Shown: positions 22,144-36,960, counted from the stretch's first letter. The stretch: DNA of 64,000 nucleotides from Karalla daura (GCA_029224185.1 CM055198.1:21121919-21185918); one strand, 5' to 3'. Notes: generated by a model not told the origin, from the sequence alone. Numbers and translations: made by a program.

Positions 22144-23400
22144 CAGGCGCCACCGGCTGAAAGTGGGAGGGGATTACTCAGACTCTTTCTACACGGCCTC
22201 TCCAGATCCTCTATCGCCACCTGTTTTTGTGTTGATATTATCCCGGCGACAGGCAGGACTGCAGACTGGAGTTTTTGTTTTTATTTTTTTATTTTATTTC
22301 TTACTTTACCAGGGCAATTTTCAACACTGCATTGTAGTTTTAGCGGTTCTTGAACTCGAAACGTTCTTGTTTTTTACACCTTAGCTATGCTGCCATAGGA
22401 AAACGACCCGTGTGGAGTGGCCCAGCTTTCCTCAACAGTCCTCTTTGCATCACGTCGCTTACCCTGAAAGCTATTTATCATGTCTGTCATATCTGCCATT
22501 TATCATTTCAAAAAATGCATATATTTAACTATATAAATATATATATATATTTCAGCTTAGAGCATGAGCATGACTTCAGCGAAGCGGCCATTATGGCGGT
22601 TGTATTTCCCCCCTGTAACTTCACAGATAAGGATGCTGCTGCACACACTCCCCTTCACGTGAGTCCACCTCCATGAACACAGTGGTTAGAAATGTCTTTA
22701 GCTGTCAGAACTTTATCTTCCTCCTTTCACGAAACGTCAAGTGTACCTCCTCGCAAAGGGCGGTGAATACGTACAGAGCGGTAAGAAAACAGTAGACACT
22801 GAAGGGGGAAAGAAGTCTTAATATACTGAATTTGATTCGTATATTTCATGGCTCTTTTCTCGCTCTCTGGGAAAAAACGTTGGGATTCTAGTCGTACCAG
22901 CCTAAAAGGACCAGTTTCCTCAGTGGGAGCTGCCTGATACTGTCGCTTGTGTTTTGTTTTTTTACCATTTACGGGCATCTGATGTTGTAAATGTCGGTCA
23001 GTGATGGAAGTTGATAGAGAAAGAGAGAGACTCCTCGTCTTCTATGGTGCAGCTCTTGGTCCACTCCAGGATGTCCTGGGATGATGATGATGCTCCACAC
23101 AGAGTTTCTGGTGTGATTCTTATAGCGAGTCCATCTGTGTTAGCGGTGTTAGCGTGTGAGGTCCTGGGAGTTGATGTCGCTGACCTCCTCCACGATACTC
23201 CCTTGGATATGAAGGATGGCAGGTTCCTCTCTCCTGGGCCTCGATTCTTGCCTTCACTGTGTGTGTGCTGGGGATGGGGTGTGGAGATGTGTGTGCTGGG
23301 GATGGTTCATGGTAGCTCCTGGTGCTGGTCTGGACTGGGAAGTAGGGATTCCTTCAGATCATGGCAGTGAAGGTAAACCCAGCTGATCTGTAGACGTTAA

Positions 23401-23785
23401 AGGGACGGTGTGTCACATTTTAAAATCTGTATGCTATCATCGCCGTATTATGACCTCATATAATTCAACACATTCTTGTAAACAAATAATTTTAGATTTA
23501 TTGATGCGTGTGACGGGCGAGCTCGCAGGGCAGCGCCATGTCATGTCCGCCATCTTGAAGCTACAGCCGCCAGCGAGGGACAAACAGCACCAGCGTGTTT
23601 TGCTTTTTTGCGAGCCAGCACTGAGACGTTTTAGGAGAAGATCAGCGAGAGAGGCTTTTTGATACACGGAGGCTACCGTAGTTTCAGTACATGTTAGAAA
23701 CAGGGAGATGATGGAGTGACCTGTTCGTTTGGGTGCAGTACGTGATTCCACCACTAGGTGGGGTAATTCTCACTCCGTGTCCCTT
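23401..23785. mobile_element. TTAA-flanked miniature inverted-repeat element, family B
   Basis: TTAA then AGGGACGGTGTGTCAC opens it, and GAGTGAG-type sequence inverted as ACTCCGTGTCCCTT closes it before TTAA (23786-23789). About 385 bases. It shares a long tract with the copy at 59147. Confidence 0.7.
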
Positions 23786-25144
23786 TTAAAGCGCCGATAG
23801 ATGGGCTCATCTCTTCAGGATGGGAGCGTTTTAGTGGCAGAGTAGGAAGCAGGTGGACAGAGAGTCTCATCGAGGAGGTTGAGCTCCTCAGCCAGGTTGA
23901 AGCTTGAAGCTTGAGAGGTGCCGGTCGTCCTACCAAGACACTCTGAAGTGTCGCTCTTCCTCCTTCCCATAAGCTGCTCTCGCCTCCTCGATGCCTTGCT
24001 GCAGGTGTGATCTGGCAACACTGTGTCACTGAAGGCCGCGTCCTCATCCCTCAGCAGCTGCTCTACTTCTCCGGCCAGATCCTTTTTGTAGCTCCAAGCT
24101 AGCTCTCTACCAGCAGTCCTGCACTTGTAGGATTCACAATAAGACGATAACAATAATGAAAACATTAAGAATAAGCGTGACGTTAGTGCCCTGATGTGCA
24201 GTGTTTATATAAGGAATCAGATGTCTTCTTGGTTCGAGTCTCATTAGGCTGCATGACGTGATGGTTATATCTGTTTTTGTTAGTTCCAGCACCTACTAAC
24301 GACCTCCTATGTTTAAAGCAGAAACTGTGTGTAAGTGAGTGAACATGTAGATTGAAATGGTGACACAGAACAACCTCTCCAGACACTTGAAACCAGGAAA
24401 AACAAAAAAAATACAAAAAACAACCTCTTCCTATTCTCCTCCTGCGCTATGTGGAGTAGAAGGCCGCACCCACGTCAACTTTTCTACCATAAAACCGAAC
24501 GTTTTCTACCACCACCTACTTGAAGGCCGTACCAGTAGAATATTTGTTTATTTTGAAATGCAATGTATAGATTTGTTAGACTTGATTTCAAACGGCACGG
24601 AGCCTGTTCTGGTGCGTATTTTTTCTATGTGGACATTCAAGAAACTCAGAGACGCCATCGGACCACGAGTCAGCGGTAGTTCACCTCCACCCGTCTGTCC
24701 AGACCTCACACCACCACCTTGTTGCACTGTAAATACCTGAAATGTTGAAAAAACAAGAGCAAAGATCATGACACACAATGAATTCTTATGTTTTTAAAAG
24801 ATGGGGGGGTGAGGGAGGGATGGGGTTCTTGATTTGGGGGCGAGGGGGGAGAAAAAACAAATGTGCTTGGAAGACGATTAAATAAGAAAAGGGCCCAAAC
24901 ATCCACGTTGTCCTCTTCCCTCTTTTCTTTCCCCTCCTGTCCGTGTCGTCGGCTGAAACTGTAACTTTGTAACTCTGGAGCTCGTGACATGACAGCAGAG
25001 TCGATATTTATATTCCCCTGGGAACACTCAGCTGATCATTTATCAATAAGCCTATTAGACTCCCACTCCTCTCACAATGAGGCTGCATAATGTCTTCTGA
25101 ACTGTCAGGGTCGTGTTAATGATGCTTCTTTACTCACCAGCTGC

Positions 25145-25217
25145 AGAGGAGAGGAGAGGAGAGGAGAGGAGAGGAGAGGAGAGGAGAGGAGAGGAGAGGA
25201 GAGGAGAGGAGAGGAGA
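25145..25217. repeat. (GGAGA)n tandem repeat
   Basis: About 14 perfect five-base GAGGA units, purine-only on the plus strand. Confidence 0.95.
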
Positions 25218-27101
25218 GCCGGCCTTTAGGTTCCAGCTTGCCAGGGTTTCATGACCTCGGCTTGTTTTAGACGTTTATGTTTGTACAAACGTGGCACAAA
25301 TAGAAACACGTGTCCTCCTAGACGCTGAAAGGCCTTAATTACCAGGAGATGTAGGCGGAAACTGAAACTGAGAGGATGCTGCTTTCTAAAGTGTTCATTA
25401 TCTCATAGTCTAATTGCAATGATATAACATTTAAATGATCTCTGGAGACTCATTCATCCGGGTAGTTGTCATCCAAAGAGTTGTAGAGTTGTGACATTTG
25501 GTCCTGTGTATTTCACCTCTCACCATCCGAGAGGCTTCTTCAGGTCCTCAGTTACAATTGACTGGTGGGACAACCTGTAATTTCACCTCCCTGAAGCCTC
25601 TGAAACACTCACTGAGAGTGCTTGGAAGTTCAGGACAGCCAAATGTATTGTATTTGTAAAGACCCAGATACAATACTATATGCTACCATCCCTTCCCAGG
25701 AAGTGTCAGTCATCTACAGACCTCAGGTGACCATAATCTCTATAAAAAAGAAAAGAAATCCTAGAAACTAAATAGAAACTGCAGGAAAATACTCATTGTG
25801 ACACTTTGTGTGTAGTTTGTCCTCAATAGCAAATGTGAATCTACAGACTAAGATGAATGCAAGCGACCTGACATGAAGGGTGGCATTTAGAAACCTTTAA
25901 ATCTTTTTCTTTTTTGGGTGAAATGTGCACTTAGCAGCTTTGCTGACCCTGGGTACGGGCTGCTCATTAATCACAGCAGCAGCTTTCCCCAGTGTTTAGT
26001 TGTGCTCTTAACATCTGTGCCACTACAGATGTCGGCATGAGTCACCAGAAGCGAAAAGCCTGAATGTCACGCTTTCCTCTGCTCGTGAACCAGATGAATC
26101 ACTCCTCCCAGATGCGCAGCCACTGACAGATCTGGAGGAAATAAAGTTCACAAACCTGCTGACACTCTTGCAGTTTTTAACTCTAAATTGCCCGTGTGTT
26201 AGAGTTTGTGATCCAAGGGGTTAGAATTGGACTTGAAGATGTTTTTAACCTCTCATTCAAGAGGATTTATCAGTCGTGGGGATGTAACCTGGTTGATGAT
26301 AAGAGGCAGTAGGGTCACCTGAGGTCTCCTGCCAACACCTGCAGGTCTACACACGTGATCCAGACCAGGTTTGTGAACTGCTTGAACTCTGCTTTCTTTA
26401 ATGAACCCACATGACCAATATGAGTGGGAATCTCCACTGACAAATATGTATTCCAAGCCTTCACCACCCTGGCCACACTGGTCAGGTATAAAGCAGGTAA
26501 GATGATGGGTGGCATGTGACATCTGAACAGTCCTAATCGTGGTGGGTCTGTGGGCTGCAGGTTGGACCACAAATCTCATTAAGAGTCCGTGTAGTTGCCG
26601 ACATGTCCACTTGAGCTCGCTGTCTCCCTCTTCTCTCCCCCACAGCCCCCTGCTGCCTGCCTGTCTATCTGCCTGCCTGTCTGTCTCCATCTCCTTGAAA
26701 ACCTCACCAGCCAAAAACCACGAGGTCGCTCCGGTTTAGCTATTACCTAATGTTTGGAGATCAGGGGAAGGCAGCTCCTCCTGTGACAACTGACCACGTC
26801 TGAGGCAACATCTTGCAACGCTGGCTCACAGATGTGATCCTCTAAATGTTGTAAATGTAAGGGAGGAGGAAGGGGGTGATGTAAACAGGGCGTACCCATT
26901 GATTTACGGTCCAATAAATATGCAAATAATTGTGTTATTTACGGACAGATATGAGCGCTATTGAATACACGCTTGTATTCGATCGTTTCGTTGAAAGGCG
27001 GTGACGTTTGGACGGATGATCGATGATTTCAGGTCGTTTTTGTCCTCTTTTATTGTCACGTACTGCAGCAACACCTCACGACTTCCCCCTCTCTCCCTCA
27101 C

Positions 27102-27143
27102 CCTCTCTCTCTCTCTCTCTCTCTCTCGCGCTCTCTCTCTCCT
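27102..27143. repeat. (CT)n microsatellite in ttc9b 5' region
   Basis: A CT tract with one CGCG interruption, about 380 bases before the ttc9b start; probably promoter or 5' UTR. Confidence 0.85.
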
Positions 27144-27484
27144 CCCACAATGCTTTGCGGCAGGGGTTGTCGTGGTCGTGTGTGCGTGCGCTGTTTGTGG
27201 TCCTGATGCTGCGCGAGCATCCTTCGCGAGAGAGGAGCAGCGGCGGCAGCGGCAGCGGCAGCAGCGTGAGGACGCCGAGCATCCTTTATCTCTTCGATCT
27301 CAGCGGTAATCAATGAAATCGACCGAATAGCCTCGTCTGAAAGCACAAGCTGAGCCGTCCCCTGCGGTTCCGCCGAGGCTCGTCGCCCGTCTCTCCGCCG
27401 CTCCATCCCTCCCCCCTGCATCCTTTATGCACAGCACGCTGCTCCGGTCCTCCCCGACGAATCACACCTTCGTGTCCGAGCACC

Positions 27485-27514
27485 ATGGCCCGACGCTGCA
27501 GCCGCGTTCACTGA
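27485..27514 (+). other. ttc9b: Upstream ORF before the ttc9b start
   Basis: CACCATGG at 27481-27488 is an ideal start context and opens a nine-codon reading frame (MARRCSRVH) that stops with TGA five bases before the chosen ttc9b ATG. It is out of frame with ttc9b. Confidence 0.5.
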
Positions 27515-27519
27515 GAGAC

Positions 27520-27886
27520 ATGGAAGCCAAACAGCACCCGATCAAGAGCCTGAAGAGCTACCCGGAGACCGGGGGCCGGAGCCTGGCGGCGGCGGCGGGA
27601 GGCGACGGGTACCGAGGAGCCGGAGCCGCAGAGATGGAGATGGAGGCGAAGATCCAGAAAGCCATCGACTTCAAGGCGGAGGGTCACCGCTGCTACAAGG
27701 AGAAGAAATTCCGGGAGGCGATTGGCAAGTACCACCGGGCGCTGCTGCAGCTGAAGGGGGTTCACGTCGTGGACGGGACGACGGGCTCCGAGGTGAACCT
27801 GCTGAACCAAGCCGCGGCCAAGCTCACCGAGGAGCAGAGGAGAGCCGTGGAGAGCACCGAGATAGAGTGCTACGACAGCCTGACAG
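27520..27886 (+). CDS. ttc9b: ttc9b coding exon 1
   Basis: The exon starts at GAGACATGG and ends CTGACAG before the donor GTGAGC. It codes the variable N-terminus, TPR1 and [20 protein letters not shown]. The first base of the next codon is included. Confidence 0.9.
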
Positions 27887-30800
27887 GTGAGCCAGGAGCC
27901 CAGCGAGGTCACCCAGGTCTGGACCAGGTTCTTGAAGACGTTTCGTCTCTCATCCAGAGAGCTTCTTCAGTTCTGAGGTCTTCAGACCCGTGGAGGCACT
28001 TTGTTATGGTGACGACCCCAGTGGCTCCAACACCTGGGGACTCCCTCAGCAGGAGTAGAAGTGAAGAAGCTTTCTGGATGAGAGGCGAAATGTCCTCAAG
28101 AACCAAACCAGTCCAGATGTTTGTTTTTGTTGTTTGTCGTCTCAGTCATCCATCCACAATTTGGATGATGAAGAACCTTCACAGACACACGGCTGTGAGG
28201 TCGACCAGGTCTGGACCTCACCATCTGCCCAACATAAGACATGGTAGTACATACGTAGCTCTCACTTTGAAAAGATCCACTTCTCACTGCTTTAAGTTCG
28301 GTTTAGGTGAGATTGAATCTTAATTTATTAACACCCAAGTTTGTATTTCAGATTTATTTATATAGATCTGCCCTGTCCAGCCATACAGGCATGCAGTACT
28401 GGTCTGAATGCCTTAATAGTGCAAAGCAGGTTTTTGCACAATAAAAGGTGCAATTCAGTGGTAATCCATCCATCCATCCATCCATCAATCCATCCACACA
28501 CACACGGTCAACCGAAACATGCGTGTCTGAAGCAGCGAGCTTCATGCCAGTACCAGTTCATGGGGTTTACTGCAGCCTTATCATTTCTGCAGGTGTTTGG
28601 ATTTATGTCCTGTGCAGAGGCTCTGCTACGCTCCAACACCACACTGTGCCTTTCACCAGGAGTGTGTGCACAGATCACGTGCACACTCTCAGCGTTTAAT
28701 CAACACGTTCGGCCCTTTGTTTTCCATTGCATTTGATAAATTAAGTCGCAGAAAGGAATAACAAAAGAAAGCCACGTTTAAACGCTGATTTTGGTGGTTG
28801 TAGTATTGCTCGGGGGAGGGTGTGAGGTGATGTGAGGCTGTGTCTAATGGCACCACTTTACCACAGGGTTAACTGAGGGAGCAGGAGAAGATGAACTCAT
28901 TACTGGTCCATCACTGCAGCCATCATTACGCCGCTGCTCTCCTCTCTCCATCACAGGCTGCTGCAGGCTCAGTCCTGTTAACATTATTAACTATTCAACT
29001 GGAGTTACTATTGATGACAGGTTTTCATTGTTTGGGGCTTATTTATGCTCTTATGTTGTTTGTTTTGCACCTATCACCAAAAGGCATTTTAGTGGGTGAA
29101 ATCATATATTGTTTCAGTAGAGGAGATGCTGGTAAAAGAGGGAATATTACCATTATTGTTGTTGATCCCAGGTTCAGTTCCTAGGTCGGACCGAGGGCTT
29201 TTCCATGTGGAGGTTTCGTGTTTTCCCTGTGTCTGTGCAGGCTTTTTACTCTGGTCTCCTCCCACTGTCTGGAGACATGCATCTTCAGGTCGATTGGAGA
29301 CTCTTAACCGCCCCTAGGTGAGAGTTTGTGTGTCCTGTGATGGACTGGGCCATTTTTCCAGATGTGTGCAGATAGACTCCAGCACACCCTGAGGACACCG
29401 TTAAGGTACAAAGCCGTCCTGGCTGGATGACTACAGTGCATGCACAGCCTTGATTTGCTCTAAAACAACAAACTTGTGACTGTACAGTGCGTGTTCAGCA
29501 GATCCTGACGAGTGCTGACACCCAGGAGGAGATGATGTATGGCTGCACACCACGGTAGCTCTGCCCAACGTCACCGTCACCGTCACCAAATGTTTTTTGG
29601 GGCCACGCTGTTTGTCTGGGATGTTGTGGTCCCAGTCAGCCTCCCGTGATGCGTTGAAGGTCGCCTTGTTCTGCACAGCGTTCGGGGACCGTCTGCAGCC
29701 TGTGGGGAGAGAGGCCACTGTGGCGTGAAGTAAAACATGATGGGGGGGGGGGGGGGGGGGGGAGAGGAGGGAAGTGAAATAAGGACAAAAACAACAACAA
29801 CAAAGGTAAAACCGGGGTGGGATGACTAGTGGAGACTAGGAGAGAAGGTCAGGCAGAGCAGTACAAGAGGAGCGTGGAGGAGATGAGAGGAGTGGAGCGA
29901 GGAGGAGACGGGAAGCAGGAAGGGGGCTGCTACACTCCACGGGGTGCCATATTTACCATGGCAACCGGCGCCGGGCCGTCTCCCTGCTGGTGACGTGTCG
30001 GTACGGCTCAAACCGTCCGCTCCCTGCTGCTTTCAGGTGTGATCCATGTGCAGAGCACGCTACATGTCTCATATACAGATGTTTGCTCCTGCTGATGTGC
30101 CACATAAGATTCCCCTTAAGGATGAACTAAAATAGAGTTATTTACCACGTTTTCTGGTGTTAACACAGAAATGTAGCTTCACTAGAAGTGTTTTATGAGC
30201 CACTTTACGATCCTCTTTTAAGGTGTGGGACTGTAACGCTCCGTTTCTGCACAGATCGAGCTTATCTTGTCAGGTGGGTTTAAGCAAATCTTACTGGAGG
30301 TGGGGGCGGTGTGATGTGTGTGTCACACGCCTATTTTAGGTCACGTTTTGTCCGTCCGGATTCGCCTGTTCTTTTAACATTGCTACGTTTCAGCATCTGA
30401 AATGTATGAGTGTGGACGTGGTGATGTTTCTTTTGTACGTCACTCAGATTGTGAATAGTTTTCCAGTCTTAGAAATCTCATTCCGGGCACTGCTATGGAT
30501 GTTTCACAAGTCTGTGTAAATAAGTGGAGGATACAAGGAGTTGTAAACTGTGGCAACCGGACTTCTCCTTGTAAATGGAAGACGTTTCATTTCTCATCCA
30601 AGAGGCTCCTTCAGTTCTGAGGGGCTGGTGGGAGAGCTCAGGACTGAGGACCCACACAAACCTCCTCAAAGCCGATGTGAAAACCCGAGTGTCTGACGAC
30701 TGTTGTGTGGCGGTTTACTGCGGTGTCTGTCTAATCTCAGTGCCACATGAACGACTGTCGGCAAATCCCATGAAAACACCAAAACCAACAACGTGTCAGT

Positions 30801-31383
30801 GTCTGCATGTTCGTGTACATCCCAGCCTCTGGTTTCCAGTCAAGATGGGAAATCTGCTCAGAAAAATGCTTTCAGCTCCATTCGGATCCATTTCCTAAAC
30901 CTAACATGCTGAAAAATGCTATTTATTATTACATTAATAACATCCTGCAACAAAGTATATATTCTTGAGGCTGATTTCTCAAGATAATTGGTCAAAAAAC
31001 TAAACTTATAGTTATATTATAGTAACAGTGTATTGTAACACACTTGACTGAAGTTTTTTATCAACTTTTTTCCTCCAATTAAGTTTTCCCCCTGTGATCT
31101 AACACCAAAGTTGATCTTCATCTCACTTTGATTTTCACATAATTTGATACAACAAATCGATTCCTATCCTTGCTCCTATATGTATATTTTATGATGTTTC
31201 ATGTCAGACTTGGTGAGTTTCTGAGGCTACAGAGTGAGAGAGTGACTGAGGCTGCAGGTCTCTGTTTGTGCAGCTCCACCTGGTTACAGGTTAGTGAGGA
31301 GCCGCCGTCTGATTGGTTCACTCGTCTCCGGCACTGACGTGTGACCGGAGAGCAACAGTACAGCACCAAACAGCACAGAGTGC

Positions 31384-31475
<92 letters not shown>

Positions 31476-33292
31476 TAGGAGTGACAGGGAGTTGCTCTCA
31501 GCGCTGATCGTCCATTGCTGACATTGCTGATTTTGTGTTTTTAAGTGGAGTGTATTGCATGTGTGTGTGTTTGCATGTGTGTGTGTGCGTGTGTGTGTGT
31601 GTGTGTGTTTGTCATCGTCTCCTTGACTCTGCTGTGATGAGGTCGAGCTTTCCCCTCGTTGCGCTGGTGGAAAGTAACTACGGTGCGTTTGCTCGAGTGC
31701 TGTTCTCACAGCTCTGTAGAGCCCGAGCCTCGCAGGAACGTTTGCATTTTTTGTGCAGGTTCTCGCCTCAATTTTACCACATTTCTAAGAGAAATATTTA
31801 CAAAAAGAAACATTAAATTTACTTGTTAATAGGGAATATACCTTGGATGGATCACCAGTCCATCATCTTAGGGTCATCCAGAGTCTGACTATGCAGGTTT
31901 TTGGACTAAGAGAGGAGAAAACCCTCTAAATCAGACCAATTGTGACTATTACAAAAGATTAGTGTATTGATTTATTGGCTGATGAAGAGGAAAGATTAAT
32001 AGAAAATGAATAGAAAATGAATGAAAGACGTCACCTTTGTTTTTAATATTGAACATTCACATGACAAGAATAGGTTGTTGCCTGTTTTGCACCAGAAAAC
32101 ACCAGGTTTTCTCCACATTCTCTGGATTCCTCCCACAGTCCTAAAACATGCACGTTCAGGTCGATCAGAGTCTCTAATATGACTCTAGGCTATATATCCC
32201 CTATACCTGCCAGAGAGAGGCTCCAGCCTGACCCCTATGAGACAGTGAAGCTACAGACGCCTGTGAGGTAATGGACTTACTGACGTGTCTAAGGTGCAGG
32301 GCGAGTCAGAGGAATGAGTCTGAGCACCATCACCTGATTCTGTCCCGCAGAGGGAGACGGCGGGTGATGAATGTCCTATTTTCCGGCCTTGTTACGGAAA
32401 CATCCGGAGCCCGGGTCCCCGCGGGGCCGCGTCTAAGTGGGTTACTCCAGCTCGCTGTGTAGCAACATGTTGGCCAGAGGCGGACATCCATCCATCCATC
32501 CATCCATCCATCCATCCATCCATCCATCCACCCACCACAAACACACTCAGAGGCAGAAATAACAGCTCTTTTTGTCTCTCTCCTCCTCTGATATCGATCT
32601 CTCGACCAGTCAGAGTTTACGTAAACAGGATCGCGCAGTTGCAGGGTTTGTAGTGGAGGTTGGTCCGGAGTCCAGAGGATGTAAAAGCAGGTGTGACGGT
32701 GATGTCGGAGCGATGATCAGTCAGACTTTTCGTGAAGTGGCGCTGGCTCTGATCCGATCCGGGCCTGAAGTCTGCCTTTGTTCCTCCTGACTGGCTGTGA
32801 GTCATGAGGCAGAGCAGCCGGAGGAGACGAGCCAAACCGTTTGTTTCGTAACGTCAGATACCTTCTTCTTTTTGTATTCAGCTGTGTTCAGCCGTGATGA
32901 TGATGGGGATCCAGAGCAACATCCACCCACACCTCAGATTTGGAAAACTAAAAACAAAAGGAATGAAAATAGCAAAACAAACAGCTAAGTAGCTGTAGCT
33001 GGTTGGCTGAATAAGCTGTCTATGTACAGAGGCACATTTGGGGGATGGTGACTTGAACCTGCGTGAGACATTTACTGAGTAAACACACGGTTTATAACAT
33101 GCGTCTCGTGCCATCGTAGTTGTTTAATGGACTCCACGTTTGGGTTAATTTCCTGTTCAGAAGGAAGTAAAAACGTGTTTAAAAATAGCCGACGGGCTGG
33201 GATAAAAAGTGGGGCACAAGCACAAAGTGACAATCTGATGAGAGCCGGTCGAGCTGTGGGGTTTGGGAATGAGTTTTCACTTTGAGGAAGAA

Positions 33293-33331
<39 letters not shown>

Positions 33332-36044
33332 CGATCTGGAACAGTGACCGGAGGATAATGAACTCTAAAACGCTCCTCACAGCTGAGCCAAGACCGTAAT
33401 AAAGGCGCTAATTTCTCCAGACAGACTCCCCTTTTATATCACACTTTTCACGCGAATTCATGTTAAATATATGAATCAAAGTAGCTTCAATGATAGAGAG
33501 CAGCATCTCATTCAGAGGGAAATCAATTAGGAGCCACGCTCTCAGTCTGGATGTGTGAATGTGTATGTATATGTGTGAAGGCCATTAAAGCACAATCTCT
33601 GTGAGGACGTGCAACCTGGACGAGGAAATGCGGCTGGATCGGACGCGTCGTCTGGAGGTGTAAGCGTAGTATCGTGACCGCTCTCGTCTCCGTCTCGTCT
33701 CGTATGTGAGACGCGGCGGCTTGTAGCAGCGAGGATAAACACGGATGAGTCAGAGCTCTGTTTTCACTGCCCGGGAGACTTTGACTGTCACCTCGAATAC
33801 TAGTGCTGGAGAAGTTAGTGTAAAGACAAAGAAAAGAGGCACAGGTTAAAAAAAAAACTGTGGAATTATAGCCAGGTACAGGTCTACCCGGACTGCAGTC
33901 CCCCAGGCTTAAATCCTTATGTAAATGCTGATAGTAGGGATGGAACAGTTTTGTTAATATGGAGATATTGCGATAATAAAACTGTGTTCACAGGTATGTA
34001 ATGATATATGAGATTAGTGTGCTTCACAGTCCTCCCAACCCCCGACAATCCTTATAAATAAATCAATAAATAAGTCAGAAATTTGAGGATCTGACAATAG
34101 CCAACACGCTAGCTAGCATGCTAATTTCCACCCTATGAGCATTTTCCATCTCCCCTTTCTTACTTGAAAGCTTAAGAAAGCTTCTATCTAAGCTGTTTTT
34201 TATTTGATAAACAGTTTTTCCCAGGTCTTATTTTCTCCTTTAATACTTGAATGATAGAATAAGTAATGAGCTTTTTACATTGTCAGTATGTAATATCGTG
34301 ATGTTCTGATATCGCTAACACCCCGAGCTAATAGCCGTGGGTCTAACGCTAATGCTATCTCGATGTCCAGACGCAGATCTCACGCCAGGTGTGTTTGGTA
34401 TCCGCCAGCCTCAGGGACACGCCATCGATGAACTTCTGAACCGTGACGTGCAATTACAGCCTTTATTATAAAGATTTAATGAGCCTGTTGGTGCAAACAC
34501 GACATCTGTTCCTCCCCGGACCGAATCTAAAAGCCCGGGCACGTGCCATCAATCACAGGACGTATAGAGAGGAGGAGGAGGAGGAGAAGGAGGAGGTGCT
34601 GTCGCTGCACTTCCTCCCCAGCCCCGAGGGTTCGCCGCATCACGATGGCGGCCGGCCGGCCCGAAACCGCTGCTAGTTAACAGTCGAGGCTCGCTTTACA
34701 AAAGCGGAGAGGAAGAGAGAGAAACTCCTCCCTTTCATCTGCTGCCAGCTCAGTCTCCACGGGACGTGGTGGAGTCCACGAGATAAAGAAGAAGAGAGCG
34801 AGCGTGTGTGTGTGTGTGTGTGTGTGTGCGTGTGTGTGTTGTTAGATTAAGGTTAAAGGGGACCCAGAATGATTGAACGGAGTTTAATCCTTGATCCCTG
34901 GTGTTAATATAGAAGCTATGGGACACTGGTTTCATCATAAAACGCTATTTCACCAGCTCCTATTCACAGTCATCTCACACGTCTGTTACATCATCTTCTA
35001 TCTCTGCTCAGATTCACNNNNNNNNNNNNNNNNNNNNNNNNNNNNNNNNNNNNNNNNNNNNNNNNNNNNNNNNNNNNNNNNNNNNNNNNNNNNNNNNNNN
35101 NNNNNNNNNNNNNNNNNTTTAGTTTTTTTGTCACTGGTCCTATAAACATTTTCAATCAATCGATCAATCAATCGGTCTTTATTTGTACCACGAGGCATTC
35201 TCATCACAGAGCGTCTGCACACACGTTGAGGAAGGAACGACTTAAGAGGCTGAGACGAGTCGACTCGAGACACTGCGTTACTCTGAGGAAACACTAGACA
35301 GAAACCAGATGAAAAGATAAAAACAAATAAATGAACAAGTAAACATGTAAACAAAACACAAAGTCTGTGGAGTTAAAACCAGAGTAACAAGTAACAACTA
35401 AACAGATTCCTCTTAACAAGAGCAGCCTGAGATGAATACACTGTAAACCCTCAGCTTTACTGATTTGCCGCATGTCTTATCTACCTTATCTAGCTCTATT
35501 TAAAGCACACCAACACAACAATGAGAATAAAAGGTGCAGCATATGCACGAGGTGTGAATGCAGCAGAAAACGATCTATAGATAGGATAAAGAACGGAGTC
35601 CGTCCCAAGACACGCCTCATTCAGGTCCTCTAAACATGCGTGTGGAGGACACGCGTTAGAAAACCCCACACAAACACGTTAAAAACACGCAAACCAGAAT
35701 GTGGAAAACCTGATCACTGCAGCAGCACTGAGCTGCAGTGAAAACAGTAAAACTGGAAAACAGAAAAAAATAAATGACAACAAATCAAGATTTGCATGAA
35801 AGCACCTTCTGAGGAATGGCTGACACCTCGGTAATTTACCCATGATGCTCCTGTGAAGGCGCGTTATGGTGGAGCTGCTGTACGTATATCTGTGTGGTTT
35901 AGACTCTCGGATCTGTCGCGGACGGACGGTTTGTGTGAAGTGATGAATAAATATAAAGTGTCTGTCAAAATCTTTTTTTAGCTCCTAGTTGAAAGTCATG
36001 ACATCAGCTGAGGGGAAACTGAAACAGATGCCCTTTTCTGACAC

Positions 36045-36079
<35 letters not shown>

Positions 36080-36862
36080 AGAGTGAGAGAGAGAGAGGGA
36101 GGGAGGGAGGAAGTGCCAGCAGCAGACAGACACAGAGATGCAGAGCATTCATCCACTGTCGGGCCCCAGAAATGAGACTTTGCTGAGGCTGTGTGTGCGT
36201 GTCTAACACGCCCCGATGGTGCAGAGTCAAACCAATCAGCTGTTTATACTTATTTGATTTGTCGATCTTCTTCTTTATTCGACTCTCTCCTGGCTCCTCG
36301 TTTCATCCACCGGGTCAGGGTGGAGAGGAGGAGAGGAAGGTGTTCACCCTCTAGTGATGTCTCTGTGGAGCCTCTCTGCTCGGCCTGGTCCCGGGGACTT
36401 AGTCGAACGGTTGAACAGAGTATTGTTGATCTATGTTCCATAGAAGCTGTTTCCTGTTTTTAGTTGTGGGAGTATCACAGAGCATCACTTTTTCTTGAAC
36501 TAAGTCAAGAGAAAGAGTCGCTTAACACACAGCTGTTACACTTTAGAGTGTACTTTCAACTAGAATTAGAGAAGGAATCAGATACTATATGTATATGAAT
36601 ATCAATATTCACACACTGAAAAAAGGAAAAACACACAGGTCTGAACTTTACATGGTCAGTGGTATCATAGTATCCACGGTTATTACTCCAGTAGAAGTAT
36701 AGATTACTAGGGTTTAGAAATACTTCTGTAGCAGGTGAAGTATCAACTGAAGCTGTTTACTCAGGTAAAAGTTAAGAGTTTATAAACTACTTCAAGTATA
36801 AAAGTAAAAGTAATGAAAGGGAAAAAATGCCATTAAGGACCAAATTGTTGTAGGGAGTGCTT

Positions 36863-36960
<98 letters not shown>

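Larger units (their letters stand above)
22144..27000. other. c19orf47 3' UTR and intergenic to ttc9b
   Basis: No canonical AATAAA was found soon after the c19orf47 stop, so the 3' end is open. The stretch holds a family B element (23401-23785), a GGAGA tandem array (25145-25217) and foldback-repeat arms near 25520 and 26240. No gene seen. Confidence 0.5.

Noticed and set aside
23740..23765. CCACTAGGTGGGG resembling a CTCF core.
   Set aside because: It lies in the family B element, and the expected C after GGTGG is G; kept only as a note because a repeat-borne motif is weak evidence.
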